Numbered from the stretch's first letter, positions 31,634 to 40,591 are shown. The stretch is 64,000 nt of DNA from Lachnospiraceae bacterium (GCA_900168235.1 FUZG01000005.1:1-64000); one strand, 5' to 3'. Numbers and translations: made by a program. The notes: generated by a model not told the origin, from the letters alone.

Positions 31634-34600
31634 TCAGTCTTTATTCCAGTAATTGGCAATAGCCTTTGCCTCAGCTTCTGCGATAGCGTCCTGGTTATTA
31701 ACGAGCTGTTTCAAGTCTGATTCATTTGTCATGAAACCGTGCTCAACAATAAGTCCGGGAATACCCTTTGCTGCAGAAGTACGGATAACTGAATAATAAT
31801 CACCGTTATCGCCTTCACGAGTCTTTGCACCATCGTTTTCTGTGCCCATTGATGATGCAACGCCGGAAGAAATAGCTGCTGCAAGCTTCGGTGCAGCGTA
31901 TGCCTTCTTAATGGAATAATAAACTTTAGTTCCCTTCGAGCTGCTGCTTGAACTTGAATCACAGTGAAGACTTACAAAGAGATTGCAGCCCTTATCCTTT
32001 GCATAGTCTGTTCTGCCTGTGAGTGATACATAAGTATCATCTTTTCTTGAGTAATAAACGTGTGCACCGTATTTCTTGGAAAGGATATCTCCTACTTTCT
32101 TTGTGATGGAGAGGTTTATATCCTTCTCTTTATAATTTTTACCGCTAAGAGTTCCGTTTGTTCCCGGATCAGATCCTCCGTGACCGGCATCGAGACAAAT
32201 AACAAGATCAGATGTCTTTCCGCTGTCATCATCCTTGCTGTTTCCGTCTGTTGAGGAATTTGTAACCTTTACCTCAACCTCATCATAAACGTTATTTGTA
32301 TCATGCTTTGCTGAGACTGTAAGGTAAACGTCATGGTTTCCTGTTGCCTTGATACCCTTGATCTTACCGTTCTTATCAACTGTGATGTACTTCTTCAGCT
32401 GTGTAGCAGAAAGATCATCACAATGAAGTGCATAGTCTACTTCATTATTGAAGAGATATACTTCCTTAAAATCAGTCTTGGACAGGTTGTCCATTGTCTT
32501 CGGCTGCTTTGAAGGCTGGAACTTAAGCGCTGTTGCTGTAGTATTGCCTACACCAACCTTATACGCTTTGCTGCTCTTAAATGAAACCTCTGTCGGGTTC
32601 ATGTAATAGTAGGAATTAGGCTCACCAAGGATGTAACCATCCTTCTTTTCACCAAGTTTCTGATTTTCAGTATCTTTTGTAAAGTAAACAGACTGAACTG
32701 TGTACTTAATGAGCTTACCGCTCTCAATAGCATTCATACTGGTGCTTGCCCAGTGCTTATTATTGTTGCCTGACTTGTAGTCCTGAAGAACAGCTGTTGA
32801 TACGAGTGTATCGTACTTCTTTGTCTGGCTGTTGTAATCGTAAGTATCTCTTACAATATAGTATCCAACGATATTGGACTCATCATATTCCCATGTGAGC
32901 TTTGCGTCACTTCTCTGAATACCGTCCTCATAGAAGGATGCCTTCAGATTCTTAACCTTTCCCTGACGTCCGTACTCCATAACAACTTCAGAAGTATCGA
33001 GAGGAGTTCCCATCTTGGAACTATCATTCTTCGTCTTCTGGTATGCTGTTACCTTTGCGTAAACCGGAACACCCAGCAGAACATCGTTAATTGTGACTTT
33101 TCTGTTGTTGTAAACGCTCTTCTTTGTTTCCTTATCGCAGAAAACCTGTGTTACATCCTTTGAGAATGTCTTATCTGTTGAATACTCAAAAAGATAACCT
33201 GTCGCGCTCTTAACCTTTGTCCAGTTAAAATGGATCTTTGTCTTGCTGTCTGCTGCGCCTGTAAGGGTCGGAGCTGTTGCAATGAGCTGACATGTTACTT
33301 TTGCTGACCATTTTGATTCAGGGATGGTTACTGACTTACCATAGTCAACTACATTAACTTCATTTGCACGTACTCTGAAACCAAATTTATGGTTATTCAT
33401 TCCGGCTATAGTTACGTTTGAACCGCCCTCATCAATGTAATTATTAACACTGACCGTTCTAGTGCTCTTTTTTGCCTTGTAGTCAGTAACAGTCAGATCT
33501 TTCTGTCTCAGATTGATCTCATCTGTAACATTCTTCTTTTTATTATCCCAGTGCTGAAGTGTATATGTAGCATCCTTACGTCCTGTTGCAATAAACTGGA
33601 CATTAATATTCTTTTTGCTGGTCTTTGTTGTTGCATTGATCACACGGGGAGCTGCCTGAATATATGCAGGAGTTTCGCACTCTCCAACCACACCGTTTGC
33701 ATCTGTTCCATAAGCGATGATCTTGTAGATATATGTCTCTCCATCACCAGCCTTTGAATCAGTATATGTGGTCTTCATCACACGATCAGCCAGAAGATCC
33801 CATGTGCCGCTATCGTTATAACGATAAATGTAATAGGTAGCCTTCTTCTTTGTACCGGAGCTTGACTTAAAGGTCTTTACTGCCTTCCACTTAAGCTTAA
33901 CACTTCCGTTTTTCTGAATGACCGCACTTACTTTAGTAGGTGTAGCGAGCTCATTTACTCCGTTTCTTGACGCTGTAACGATCAGATCACCATAAACCTT
34001 ATTGAACTTATAGTTTGATGAAACCGATGTTGAGTTGTCAGCTACCATTGAGAAGCTGTTCGGTACTGAACCCGGTTCTGTAATGGATGCATCAAAAACA
34101 GGTGTGAAGGAATCTGTATTGAGATAACTTCCTGTCTTTGTGTAAGATGCGTCATTATTTGAAAGCGGAGTTCCGTCAAACTCTTTATAAAGCGTCTGTG
34201 ACTCGATCGTAATGTCCAGCGGATTTACAACAAGTGCATAAATTGAATATGTGTTACTTGCGTCAGCATTTGCCAACGCCTCTGTTGCAAATACACGGAC
34301 ATATGTCACACCAGCCGTTGTTCTTACAGGCTCATCCTTAGTCACAGCAGAAATAGATGCACTTAAGCTGTCCTCCTGATAACGATAAAACTTTCCTGCA
34401 ACGTCTTTTGCGTCTGCGTCATCGGAGCACTTATGTGCCTTTCCGTCATAGGTAAATGAAACGATAGTTGCATTTGCTGTTTCGTCTACCTGTGCACCGT
34501 CGTCAGAATCTGCATCAACTGATGCATCTGCGTCATCTGCCTTGTCGGAAACCTCTCCGTCAGCTGCTTCCTCTGCTTTTTCTCCGGAAACTTCTGTTGA

Positions 34601-34816
34601 AGCTTCTTCAGCAGACTCACTTGAAGCGTCCTCTGATCCGGCTACTTCTGTAGATGCAGTCTCCTCCGCTTCTTCAGATGATGCGGTACCAATCTCCTCC
34701 TGAATTTCCGAAGTCGAAGATCCAATTTCACTTGCAAAACCCGTAGCCCCCACATTGGTGAAAGCCAGAGCTGCCGAAAGAAGGAGTGCCGTTAAAACCT
34801 TCAAACGTTTTTTCAT
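31634..34816 (-). CDS. Large secreted N-acetylmuramoyl-L-alanine amidase with Fn3-type modules
   Basis: A 1060-residue exported wall hydrolase. Signal peptide (about 1-31), then a Ser/Thr/Glu/Ala-rich acidic linker (about 32-115). Residues about 115-290 are beta-rich (MBG/gingipain-like). Several fibronectin-III-like modules follow (about 295-800; for example TKVSAVIQKNGSVKLKWKA and VKNLKASFYEDGIQRSDAKL), then an Ig-like block (about 800-870) and a C-terminal Amidase_3 domain (about 880-1055). Zinc ligands are in LDAGHGGSD, YKEKDINLS and SLHCDSS, with the catalytic Glu in VEHGFMTN. All are present. AAAGGGG precedes the ATG at 34816; the longer frame has no site. Likely first gene of an operon with the two secreted proteins downstream. 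Confidence 0.9.
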   Translation of the reverse strand: MKKRLKVLTALLLSAALAFTNVGATGFASEIGSSTSEIQEEIGTASSEEAEETASTEVAGSEDASSESAEEASTEVSGEKAEEAADGEVSDKADDADASVDADSDDGAQVDETANATIVSFTYDGKAHKCSDDADAKDVAGKFYRYQEDSLSASISAVTKDEPVRTTAGVTYVRVFATEALANADASNTYSIYALVVNPLDITIESQTLYKEFDGTPLSNNDASYTKTGSYLNTDSFTPVFDASITEPGSVPNSFSMVADNSTSVSSNYKFNKVYGDLIVTASRNGVNELATPTKVSAVIQKNGSVKLKWKAVKTFKSSSGTKKKATYYIYRYNDSGTWDLLADRVMKTTYTDSKAGDGETYIYKIIAYGTDANGVVGECETPAYIQAAPRVINATTKTSKKNINVQFIATGRKDATYTLQHWDNKKKNVTDEINLRQKDLTVTDYKAKKSTRTVSVNNYIDEGGSNVTIAGMNNHKFGFRVRANEVNVVDYGKSVTIPESKWSAKVTCQLIATAPTLTGAADSKTKIHFNWTKVKSATGYLFEYSTDKTFSKDVTQVFCDKETKKSVYNNRKVTINDVLLGVPVYAKVTAYQKTKNDSSKMGTPLDTSEVVMEYGRQGKVKNLKASFYEDGIQRSDAKLTWEYDESNIVGYYIVRDTYDYNSQTKKYDTLVSTAVLQDYKSGNNNKHWASTSMNAIESGKLIKYTVQSVYFTKDTENQKLGEKKDGYILGEPNSYYYMNPTEVSFKSSKAYKVGVGNTTATALKFQPSKQPKTMDNLSKTDFKEVYLFNNEVDYALHCDDLSATQLKKYITVDKNGKIKGIKATGNHDVYLTVSAKHDTNNVYDEVEVKVTNSSTDGNSKDDDSGKTSDLVICLDAGHGGSDPGTNGTLSGKNYKEKDINLSITKKVGDILSKKYGAHVYYSRKDDTYVSLTGRTDYAKDKGCNLFVSLHCDSSSSSSSKGTKVYYSIKKAYAAPKLAAAISSGVASSMGTENDGAKTREGDNGDYYSVIRTSAAKGIPGLIVEHGFMTNESDLKQLVNNQDAIAEAEAKAIANYWNKD

Positions 34817-35145
34817 TCTCTGTCCCCTTTGTTGATAAAAAATTTGATAGATAGAAAACTTATGTAACCTAGTTTCGTATACATACCATTTAGAAATATA
34901 GCATACTAGCGCAGGTTTTACCACAAAATCGCCGATAATTAAGAAATACTAAGGTCAAAAAAACGTATACATTTATGTCATCCAATTTCGACACACTGTA
35001 TATCATTTTGTACACAATTTATGTGCATTTTTTTGTATTTCGTACACTATTCGCCGTTCTGCACTACTATAAAGTACCAATTTGCGTACAAGAGGGTTTT
35101 ATTCGGTTCTCTGAACATTCTGTGAACTCAGGGTAAAAAAGGCGC
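34817..35145. other. AT-rich intergenic region upstream of the large amidase
   Basis: About 330 nt with no gene. Two identical copies of CGTATACAT (34876-34884 and 34964-34972) and several TGTACA-like words (near 35010, 35040, 35087) are present. An extended -10-like TGCTATATT lies near 34897-34905 on the minus strand without a good -35. No firm promoter is called. Confidence 0.5.
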
Positions 35146-35186
35146 AAAAAAAGCCTGTTATCGGGCTTTTCGCGGGATAACAGGCT
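35146..35186 (-). terminator. Terminator of the second MBOAT/SGNH operon
   Basis: Minus strand AGCCTGTTATC pairs with GATAACAGGCT around a 13-nt loop, followed by seven Ts (35146-35152). It lies 16 nt after the SGNH-type gene. Confidence 0.92.
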
Positions 35187-35202
35187 AAATCTTAAGTTTT
35201 AT

Positions 35203-36270
35203 TTAGTTTTCTTTATCTTTCTTATTAAGGGTATCGGGATATGTGTCTGTAGGAAGGTCAAAGTTCACTGCCTGCGCGTACAGCACATCCATGAGATCAT
35301 CCACGTTTTCCTCTGTCACATATACGCCGAAGCCTTCATCAAGGAGCTTCGGATCGGTCTTTCCGTGATAGATGGTATCGATCATCATATCCGATACCTT
35401 CGGAGAAAAGTGGCTTGTCTCATAGTAATTTGACATATCGAGAGTCACACTGTTAAATCCGCTGAAATTCCAATACGGTGTGACCTTTGCAAGCTCCCTT
35501 AGGAACACCAGATAACCATTTGCGATATCTTTCTGGTAGGTATAACCGTTTATGGGATTTGTAAAGATCCTGAGATTTATCTTATTTTCCTTACAGAAAT
35601 CAACGATCTCACGGATCTCATCAAATGATTCTTCCCTTGGAGAATAGTAGTCAGACCAGGTAGCCCTCGTATTGTCATAATGAAAATCCGGTTTGATATT
35701 CAGATTTTCAGTACCTGTCTCCAATAAACGCACTCCATAGTCAGGATCGGTATTTTTGTGATCCATAATGACTGAGAGTGAATCCGACAGAGTGATGAGA
35801 TCAAAGTAGCTCAGGTAAAAATCGAGCTTTTCCATGGGAGAACCGTTCCAGGGGAAGTTTCTCCTGTAGAGCTGTTCATTATGGAAGGACGGATCTACAA
35901 AGTATGAGATATCATCAATTCCGATAGTCACGTTTTTCGGAACGATACCGCGGCTCTTCAGGACTTTCAGGTTGTCCAGATGCTCCGCGGGAGTTCCCTC
36001 TGAATAGGACATGTCATAATAGATTCCGTCATCCATTTTTGACACATCAAAAAATCCAACTCTTGATGAACCAAAAAGTAATGAATCGTACTTATCCGGG
36101 TGGGTAAGCACATTTTTCATCTTTACATAGCTTTTATTCGGTTCTACTCCGTTATTACGGATGTTATTCCAATGAAAGATATTGTACGGATCAAGGAATA
36201 CTGCAAAGGGAACGAATATCACTCCCAGGATCAGCACAAAGATCAGACATTTTGTCAGAAACTTTTTCAT
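35203..36270 (-). CDS. SGNH-like acyltransferase partner of MBOAT (second locus)
   Basis: A 355-residue membrane-anchored protein, with one N-terminal TM helix (about 4-24) and an extracellular domain. It has LLFGSSRVGFFDVS near 65 as the probable nucleophile block, IGIDDISYFVDP near 115, and ETSHFSP near 288 as the probable His block. Its size and place directly after an MBOAT gene (22 nt) support a role in the same acyl-transfer step. It is divergent from the partner at 23590, suggesting a different polymer or acyl group. The ATG at 36270 is chosen for GAGCGAGG 7 nt upstream and the TM helix right after it. Confidence 0.75.
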   Translation of the reverse strand: MKKFLTKCLIFVLILGVIFVPFAVFLDPYNIFHWNNIRNNGVEPNKSYVKMKNVLTHPDKYDSLLFGSSRVGFFDVSKMDDGIYYDMSYSEGTPAEHLDNLKVLKSRGIVPKNVTIGIDDISYFVDPSFHNEQLYRRNFPWNGSPMEKLDFYLSYFDLITLSDSLSVIMDHKNTDPDYGVRLLETGTENLNIKPDFHYDNTRATWSDYYSPREESFDEIREIVDFCKENKINLRIFTNPINGYTYQKDIANGYLVFLRELAKVTPYWNFSGFNSVTLDMSNYYETSHFSPKVSDMMIDTIYHGKTDPKLLDEGFGVYVTEENVDDLMDVLYAQAVNFDLPTDTYPDTLNKKDKEN

Positions 36271-36292
36271 AAACGCCTCGCTCAAATTTATA

Positions 36293-37798
36293 TCAGAAGC
36301 TAAAGTAGATAAACTGCTGTGCAGTACCGCCGTGAAGCTCAGAAACAATGATCACGACAGTGAGTCCCGTATAAAGCACCCACCTTATGGGAGCCTTAAA
36401 TTTTCCGATCTCACGAGGTATATCGTGCTTCAGGGAAATAAAATCATATACCATGAGGAACGCAAGTGCCGCAAAAAGCTTCACCATTCCAAAGGTCGTG
36501 AGGCTCATATCTACCATCATCTTAGTCCATGCATTTGCAAAATGGAACACTACTCCGTTGTGGAAGTGAGTTACCACAAAAAGTGCATCAGAAATGCTGT
36601 CTGCACGGAAGAATACCCAGGCAACGCTCACAAGTATAAATGTGATGAGCCAATGGAAAACGTTTGACGCAGCGGTTTTTACAGTGAGTTTTTCAGAAAC
36701 AGCTGTTTTTTCTTTTTTAATGGCAGCGATCTCCGGATGACTCTTATTTATAATATCTCGGAAAGTTCCCTCGATAACCTGATATATACCGTGAAGTCCG
36801 CCCCAGATCACAAATGTCCAGTTTGCTCCGTGCCAGAGACCGGAAACCAGCATGGTGATGACCTGATTCAGATTTTTCCTGAATGAACCCTTTCTGCTTC
36901 CGCCAAGGGGGATGTACACGTAATCCCTGAACCATGTGGAGAGAGAAATGTGCCAACGGCTCCAAAATTCACGGAGTGAACGTGCAAAATACGGGCTCTT
37001 GAAATTGTCCATAAGGTCGATATTAAAGAGCTTCGCAACACCGATGGCTATATCTGTATAACCTGAGAAATCGCAGTAGATCTGGAAGGTATACATGAAG
37101 GCTGCCATGATAAAAGTCATTCCGAAATAATACGGAACCGCGCCAAAGATACGGTCAACGTAAAGTCCCAGGGAATCCGCGATGATAAGCTTTTTGAAAT
37201 AACCCCAGAGCATGAGGCGGAGTCCATATACTGCCTTCTCGCTGTCAAATTCTTTTTTATCAAAGAACTGATGCATGAGAGGCTCTGTTCTTCCGATAGG
37301 TCCCATTATTATCTGCGGGAAGAAGGAGATATAGAGCGCCAGCTTTGCAAAGTTTCTCTGAGGCTCGATCTTTCCCTTATAAACATCCACGAGATAGCTC
37401 ACCGACTGGAATGTGTAGAAGGATATTCCGGCAGGCATGAGAAGCTTTAATGTATGGGGCTGCAAACGGAAATTCAGGAGATTCAGGAACGAAACTGCGG
37501 ACTCGATCGCAAAGTTATAGTACTTAAAGAATCCCAGAAGTCCGAATACCAGAAGCATCGTAAGCACAAGTACCAGCTTTTTCTGCCCCTTTGTACGGGA
37601 TGATGCCACAAACACTCCCGAACCGTATATCACAAGGGTGGTCAGGAATAAGAGCAGAACGTACTTCGGACTCGTTGCCAGATATGAATAGTAACTTATC
37701 ACCAGCAGTACGATCCAGCGGACCTTTACCGGTGATGCCCAGTAGATCAGAAACGCTATGGGCAGAAAAAATAAAAATGAAAGTGAGTTAAAAAGCAT
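36293..37798 (-). CDS. MBOAT-family O-acyltransferase (second locus)
   Basis: A 501-residue MBOAT protein, paralogous to that at 22108 from end to end. Marks are MLFNSLSFLFFLPIAFLIYW, PAGISFYTFQSVSYLVDVYKG-type block near 122, SRWHISLSTWFRDYVYIPLGG near 282 and the catalytic His in SGLWHGANWTFVIWGG near 320. A basic cytoplasmic loop rich in Lys (about 365-390) is longer than in the first copy. AAAAGGTGA precedes the ATG. The promoter is probably the extended -10 at 37912-37920, whose leader overlaps that of the divergent Rrf2 gene. Confidence 0.93.
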   Translation of the reverse strand: MLFNSLSFLFFLPIAFLIYWASPVKVRWIVLLVISYYSYLATSPKYVLLLFLTTLVIYGSGVFVASSRTKGQKKLVLVLTMLLVFGLLGFFKYYNFAIESAVSFLNLLNFRLQPHTLKLLMPAGISFYTFQSVSYLVDVYKGKIEPQRNFAKLALYISFFPQIIMGPIGRTEPLMHQFFDKKEFDSEKAVYGLRLMLWGYFKKLIIADSLGLYVDRIFGAVPYYFGMTFIMAAFMYTFQIYCDFSGYTDIAIGVAKLFNIDLMDNFKSPYFARSLREFWSRWHISLSTWFRDYVYIPLGGSRKGSFRKNLNQVITMLVSGLWHGANWTFVIWGGLHGIYQVIEGTFRDIINKSHPEIAAIKKEKTAVSEKLTVKTAASNVFHWLITFILVSVAWVFFRADSISDALFVVTHFHNGVVFHFANAWTKMMVDMSLTTFGMVKLFAALAFLMVYDFISLKHDIPREIGKFKAPIRWVLYTGLTVVIIVSELHGGTAQQFIYFSF

Positions 37799-37820
37799 GG
37801 TTATATTTCACCTTTTCCTA

Positions 37821-37849
37821 TTGACTTAGTATGAAACATAGGATAAACT
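37821..37849 (+). promoter_or_regulatory. Promoter of the Rrf2 gene with possible own operator
   Basis: TTGACT (37821-37826), 17-nt spacer, TAAACT (37844-37849). The region CCTA-N5-TTAGTATGAA overlapping it resembles CCTA-N4-TTAGGTATGAA at the cysK promoter (40546-40564). The leader of about 120 nt can fold, with CCTCTG/CAGAGG arms near 37865-37891. Confidence 0.65.
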
Positions 37850-37911
37850 TTATGCATCAAAATACCTCTGCCAATGGGTTACTGACAGAGGAAAACTGCG
37901 AATCGAGTACG

Positions 37912-37920
37912 ATTATAACA
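37912..37920 (-). promoter_or_regulatory. Extended -10 promoter candidate for the second MBOAT gene
   Basis: Minus strand TGTTATAAT, consensus -10 with the TG extension. Start predicted near 37905, so this leftward transcript would overlap the Rrf2 leader by about 50 nt. Confidence 0.5.
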
Positions 37921-37978
37921 TAAGCCCACGGGGATTTGTAGTAATCGGTTTTGCAGAAAGGAGGACACTAATATAAGT

Positions 37979-38416
37979 ATGAAGATTTCTACCCGCGGAA
38001 GATACGCTGTACGGGTAATGCTCGATCTTGCACTCCACAATACCGGAGAATATATCAAGGTTAAAGATATCGCAAAAAGACAGGATATATCTGAAAAGTA
38101 CCTGGAACAGATCATTTCTATCCTGAATAAAGCCGGATTTCTCCACTCTGTAAGAGGTGCGCAGGGAGGCTACCAGATAGCAGATGCTCCCGAAAAATAC
38201 ACTATCGGAATGGTCCTTCGTCTGACCGAAGGCTCACTTTCACCTGTTGCCTGCCTGGATACCGACCCAAATCAATGCGAGAGATGTGACACCTGCGAGA
38301 CACTGCAGATCTGGAAGGATCTTTCAGATGCCATTAATAACGTAGTTGATCACGTTACTATCCAGGATCTGGTAGATCGTCATAATGAAAACATATCTTA
38401 CGACTATGTGATCTGA
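37979..38416 (+). CDS. Rrf2-family transcriptional regulator (IscR/CymR-like)
   Basis: A 145-residue DNA-binding regulator. MKISTRGRYAVRVMLDLA at the N-terminus and the winged helix (IAKRQDISEKYLEQIISILNKAG-type block, VRGAQGGYQIA) are textbook Rrf2. Residues about 93-108 hold four Cys with spacing C-x7-C-x2-C-x2-C, in the place where IscR binds its Fe-S cluster, though the spacing differs from IscR. CysK lies 1.2 kb away and its promoter shares a motif with this gene's own promoter, which favours a CymR-like role in cysteine metabolism; redox or Fe-S sensing is the alternative. GGAGG lies 14 nt before the ATG, longer than usual. Confidence 0.92.
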   Translation: MKISTRGRYAVRVMLDLALHNTGEYIKVKDIAKRQDISEKYLEQIISILNKAGFLHSVRGAQGGYQIADAPEKYTIGMVLRLTEGSLSPVACLDTDPNQCERCDTCETLQIWKDLSDAINNVVDHVTIQDLVDRHNENISYDYVI

Positions 38417-38433
38417 TAGTTATAAAGCAAAAT

Positions 38434-38476
38434 AACCCGCCGAAGTCATTATTTTGACCTCGGCGGGTTGTTTTTT
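38434..38476. terminator. Bidirectional terminator between Rrf2 and carbamate kinase genes
   Basis: AACCCGCCGA-GTCA pairs with TGAC-TCGGCGGGTT, with T6 to the right and TTATTTTGC to the left, serving both convergent genes. Confidence 0.92.
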
Positions 38477-39413
38477 ATTTTGTAGTGATGACAGTACCGT
38501 TCTTTCCGGCAAGTGCGTCTGCTACAGCATCGATAGATGTGATGAGAACCTTTCCGTCTGCATTTGCAGAAAGGAAATCCTCTGCTGCCTTGATCTTCGG
38601 CTTCATTGTTCCTTCACCGAAGGCTCCGTCACGCTCGTAAAGCGCTGCTTCCTCAAGGCTCATGTGATGGATTGATTCCTCGTTTGCTGTTCCGAAGTTC
38701 TTCTTAACAGCATCCACGCCTGTGAGAATGATGAGCTCATCTGCATTGAGTTCCTTTGCAAGAAGTGCTGCGATATCATCCTTTTCGATAACTGCGCTGG
38801 CACCCTTTAAGTTGCAGTTCTGCTCGATAACAGGGATTCCGCCGCCGCCTGCTGCTACGACTACCTGACCTGCATCGAGGAGTGCGCGGATCGCATCGAT
38901 CTCAACGATCTCCATGGGCTTCGGAGTAGCAACTACGCGAAGATAGCCTTTTCCGGGATCTTCCTTTGTAAAGTTACCCTTTCTCTCCTCCATAGCAGCT
39001 TCTTCCGCAGTCATGTGACGTCCGATGACCTTTGTGGGTGCATAAAATGCATCATCGTAAGGATCAACCGTAACCTGTGTAAGGATAGTTGCTACAGTCT
39101 TGCTGATACCTCTTGACAGAAGTTCTCCCTTAAGAGAGTTCTGAATATCATATCCTACATAACCCTGGCTCATTGCAGAACAAACACACATTGCAGCCGG
39201 AGAATAATCCGGGTACAGACGGCGGAGCTCTGTCATAGCCTTGTGGATCATGGAAACCTGCGGTCCATTGGAATGAGTGATAACAAGCTCATATCCTTCG
39301 TCTACGAGATCAGCCAGTGCCTTAACTGTGCGGCTTACAGCCTGCTTCTGTTCATTAGTTGTCTCACCCAGAGCATTATGTCCGAGAGAAACCACTGCAC
39401 GCTTAGTTGCCAT
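38475..39413 (-). CDS. arcC: Carbamate kinase
   Basis: A 312-residue amino acid kinase-fold enzyme that makes ATP from carbamoyl phosphate and ADP. Landmarks are SLGHNALGET at the N-terminus (usual form has GGNAL; here GH replaces GG), THSNGPQVS near 47, VVAAGGGGIPV near 207, DDIAALLAKELNADELIILTGVD near 232 and GTMKPKIKAAEDF near 272. AGGAGG precedes the ATG at 39413. No arginine deiminase or ornithine carbamoyltransferase gene is adjacent, so carbamoyl phosphate may come from another route such as purine or agmatine breakdown, or the partners lie elsewhere. Confidence 0.9.
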   Translation of the reverse strand: MATKRAVVSLGHNALGETTNEQKQAVSRTVKALADLVDEGYELVITHSNGPQVSMIHKAMTELRRLYPDYSPAAMCVCSAMSQGYVGYDIQNSLKGELLSRGISKTVATILTQVTVDPYDDAFYAPTKVIGRHMTAEEAAMEERKGNFTKEDPGKGYLRVVATPKPMEIVEIDAIRALLDAGQVVVAAGGGGIPVIEQNCNLKGASAVIEKDDIAALLAKELNADELIILTGVDAVKKNFGTANEESIHHMSLEEAALYERDGAFGEGTMKPKIKAAEDFLSANADGKVLITSIDAVADALAGKNGTVITTK

Positions 39414-39512
39414 TACTGCTTCCTCCTGTAAAACTGCCTGACGGCAGGATCTAACGAAACTATGTACACATATTAACACAGAACCCCTAATCTACCAACG
39501 CTTTATTTACAC

Positions 39513-39558
39513 ATAAAGACCCGCAGACCATAAAATATCTCGGTCTGCGGGTCTTTAT
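39513..39558. terminator. Terminator of cysK
   Basis: ATAAAGACCCGCAGACC pairs perfectly with its complement ending 39558 around a 12-nt loop. T-rich tail on the minus strand (TTTATGTG); 15 nt after the cysK stop. Confidence 0.88.
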
Positions 39559-39572
39559 GGCTTATGTCTGAA

Positions 39573-40505
39573 TTAATCCTGATAAAGCGCTGTTGACAGG
39601 TATCTGTCTCCGCTGTCAGGAAGGAGGACTACGATGTTCTTTCCCTTGTTTTCGGGTCTGGAAGCTACGATCTTTGCTGCGTGAAGTGCTGCACCTGAGG
39701 AGATACCTACGAGGAATCCCTCTACTCTTGCTACTTCTCTGCCTGTTGCAAATGCGTCGTCATTCTCGATCGGAATGATCTCGTCATAAACCTTTGTATT
39801 AAGTGTTGCAGGTACGAATCCTGCGCCGATACCCTGAATCTTGTGAGGGCCTGCTGTTCCCTTTGAAAGGACCGGTGATCCAGCAGGCTCTACTGCGATC
39901 ACCTTTATATCCGGGTTCTTGCTCTTAAGGTACTCACCAACACCTGTTATTGTACCGCCTGTACCGATACCTGCGATAAAGATATCTACCTTTCCGTCGG
40001 TATCTTCCCAGATCTCAGGACCTGTTGTTGCCTTATGAGTTGCCGGGTTAGCAGGATTCTCAAACTGACCTACGATAACGGAATTAGGTGTGTTCTTGTG
40101 GATCTCCTCAGCCTTTGCGATAGCGCCCTTCATTCCGGATGCTCCATCTGTGAGAACGATCTCTGCACCGTAAGCCTTGAGGAAGTTTCTTCTCTCTACT
40201 GACATTGTCTCAGGCATTGTGAGAACTGCTTTGTAACCCTTTGCAGTTGCTACTGCCGCGATACCGATACCTGTATTTCCTGAAGTGGGCTCGATAAGTG
40301 TAGCGCCTTCCGTGATCACGCCTCTCTTCTCATAATCCTCGATCATTCCGAGTGCGATACGGTCCTTTACTGATCCTGCAGGATTGAAATACTCAAGCTT
40401 TGCGATGATGTGTGCATCTATATTTTCTTTCTTCTCAAACTTTACAACCTCAAGTAAAGGTGTGTGTCCGATAAGCTCTGTTGCTGACTTTTTGATGTTT
40501 GCCAT
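39573..40505 (-). CDS. cysK: Cysteine synthase (O-acetylserine sulfhydrylase)
   Basis: A 310-residue PLP enzyme that makes cysteine from O-acetylserine and sulfide. ELIGHTPLLEV near 13, NPAGSVKDRIAL with the PLP Lys near 46, EPTSGNTGIGIA near 73, GTGGTITG near 180 and SSGAAL near 266 are intact and the length is normal. It has its own strong promoter and a putative Rrf2 site over the transcription start. Monocistronic. Confidence 0.97.
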   Translation of the reverse strand: MANIKKSATELIGHTPLLEVVKFEKKENIDAHIIAKLEYFNPAGSVKDRIALGMIEDYEKRGVITEGATLIEPTSGNTGIGIAAVATAKGYKAVLTMPETMSVERRNFLKAYGAEIVLTDGASGMKGAIAKAEEIHKNTPNSVIVGQFENPANPATHKATTGPEIWEDTDGKVDIFIAGIGTGGTITGVGEYLKSKNPDIKVIAVEPAGSPVLSKGTAGPHKIQGIGAGFVPATLNTKVYDEIIPIENDDAFATGREVARVEGFLVGISSGAALHAAKIVASRPENKGKNIVVLLPDSGDRYLSTALYQD

Positions 40506-40545
40506 GATACTGTCCTGCCTTTCTATTTTTTGTTTCTCTATTTTT

Positions 40546-40564
40546 CCTAGCTGTTAGGTATGAA
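40546..40564. promoter_or_regulatory. Candidate Rrf2/CymR site at the cysK promoter
   Basis: CCTA-GCTG-TTAGG is an imperfect palindrome, followed by TATGAA, between the -10 and the transcript start. A similar sequence overlaps the promoter of the Rrf2 gene at 37818-37835. Confidence 0.45.
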
Positions 40565-40591
40565 TATACACGACACCTTTTCCATTGTCAA
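40563..40591 (-). promoter_or_regulatory. Promoter of cysK
   Basis: Minus strand TTGACA (40586-40591), 17-nt spacer, TATATT (40563-40568). Predicted start near 40556; leader about 50 nt. Confidence 0.88.
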
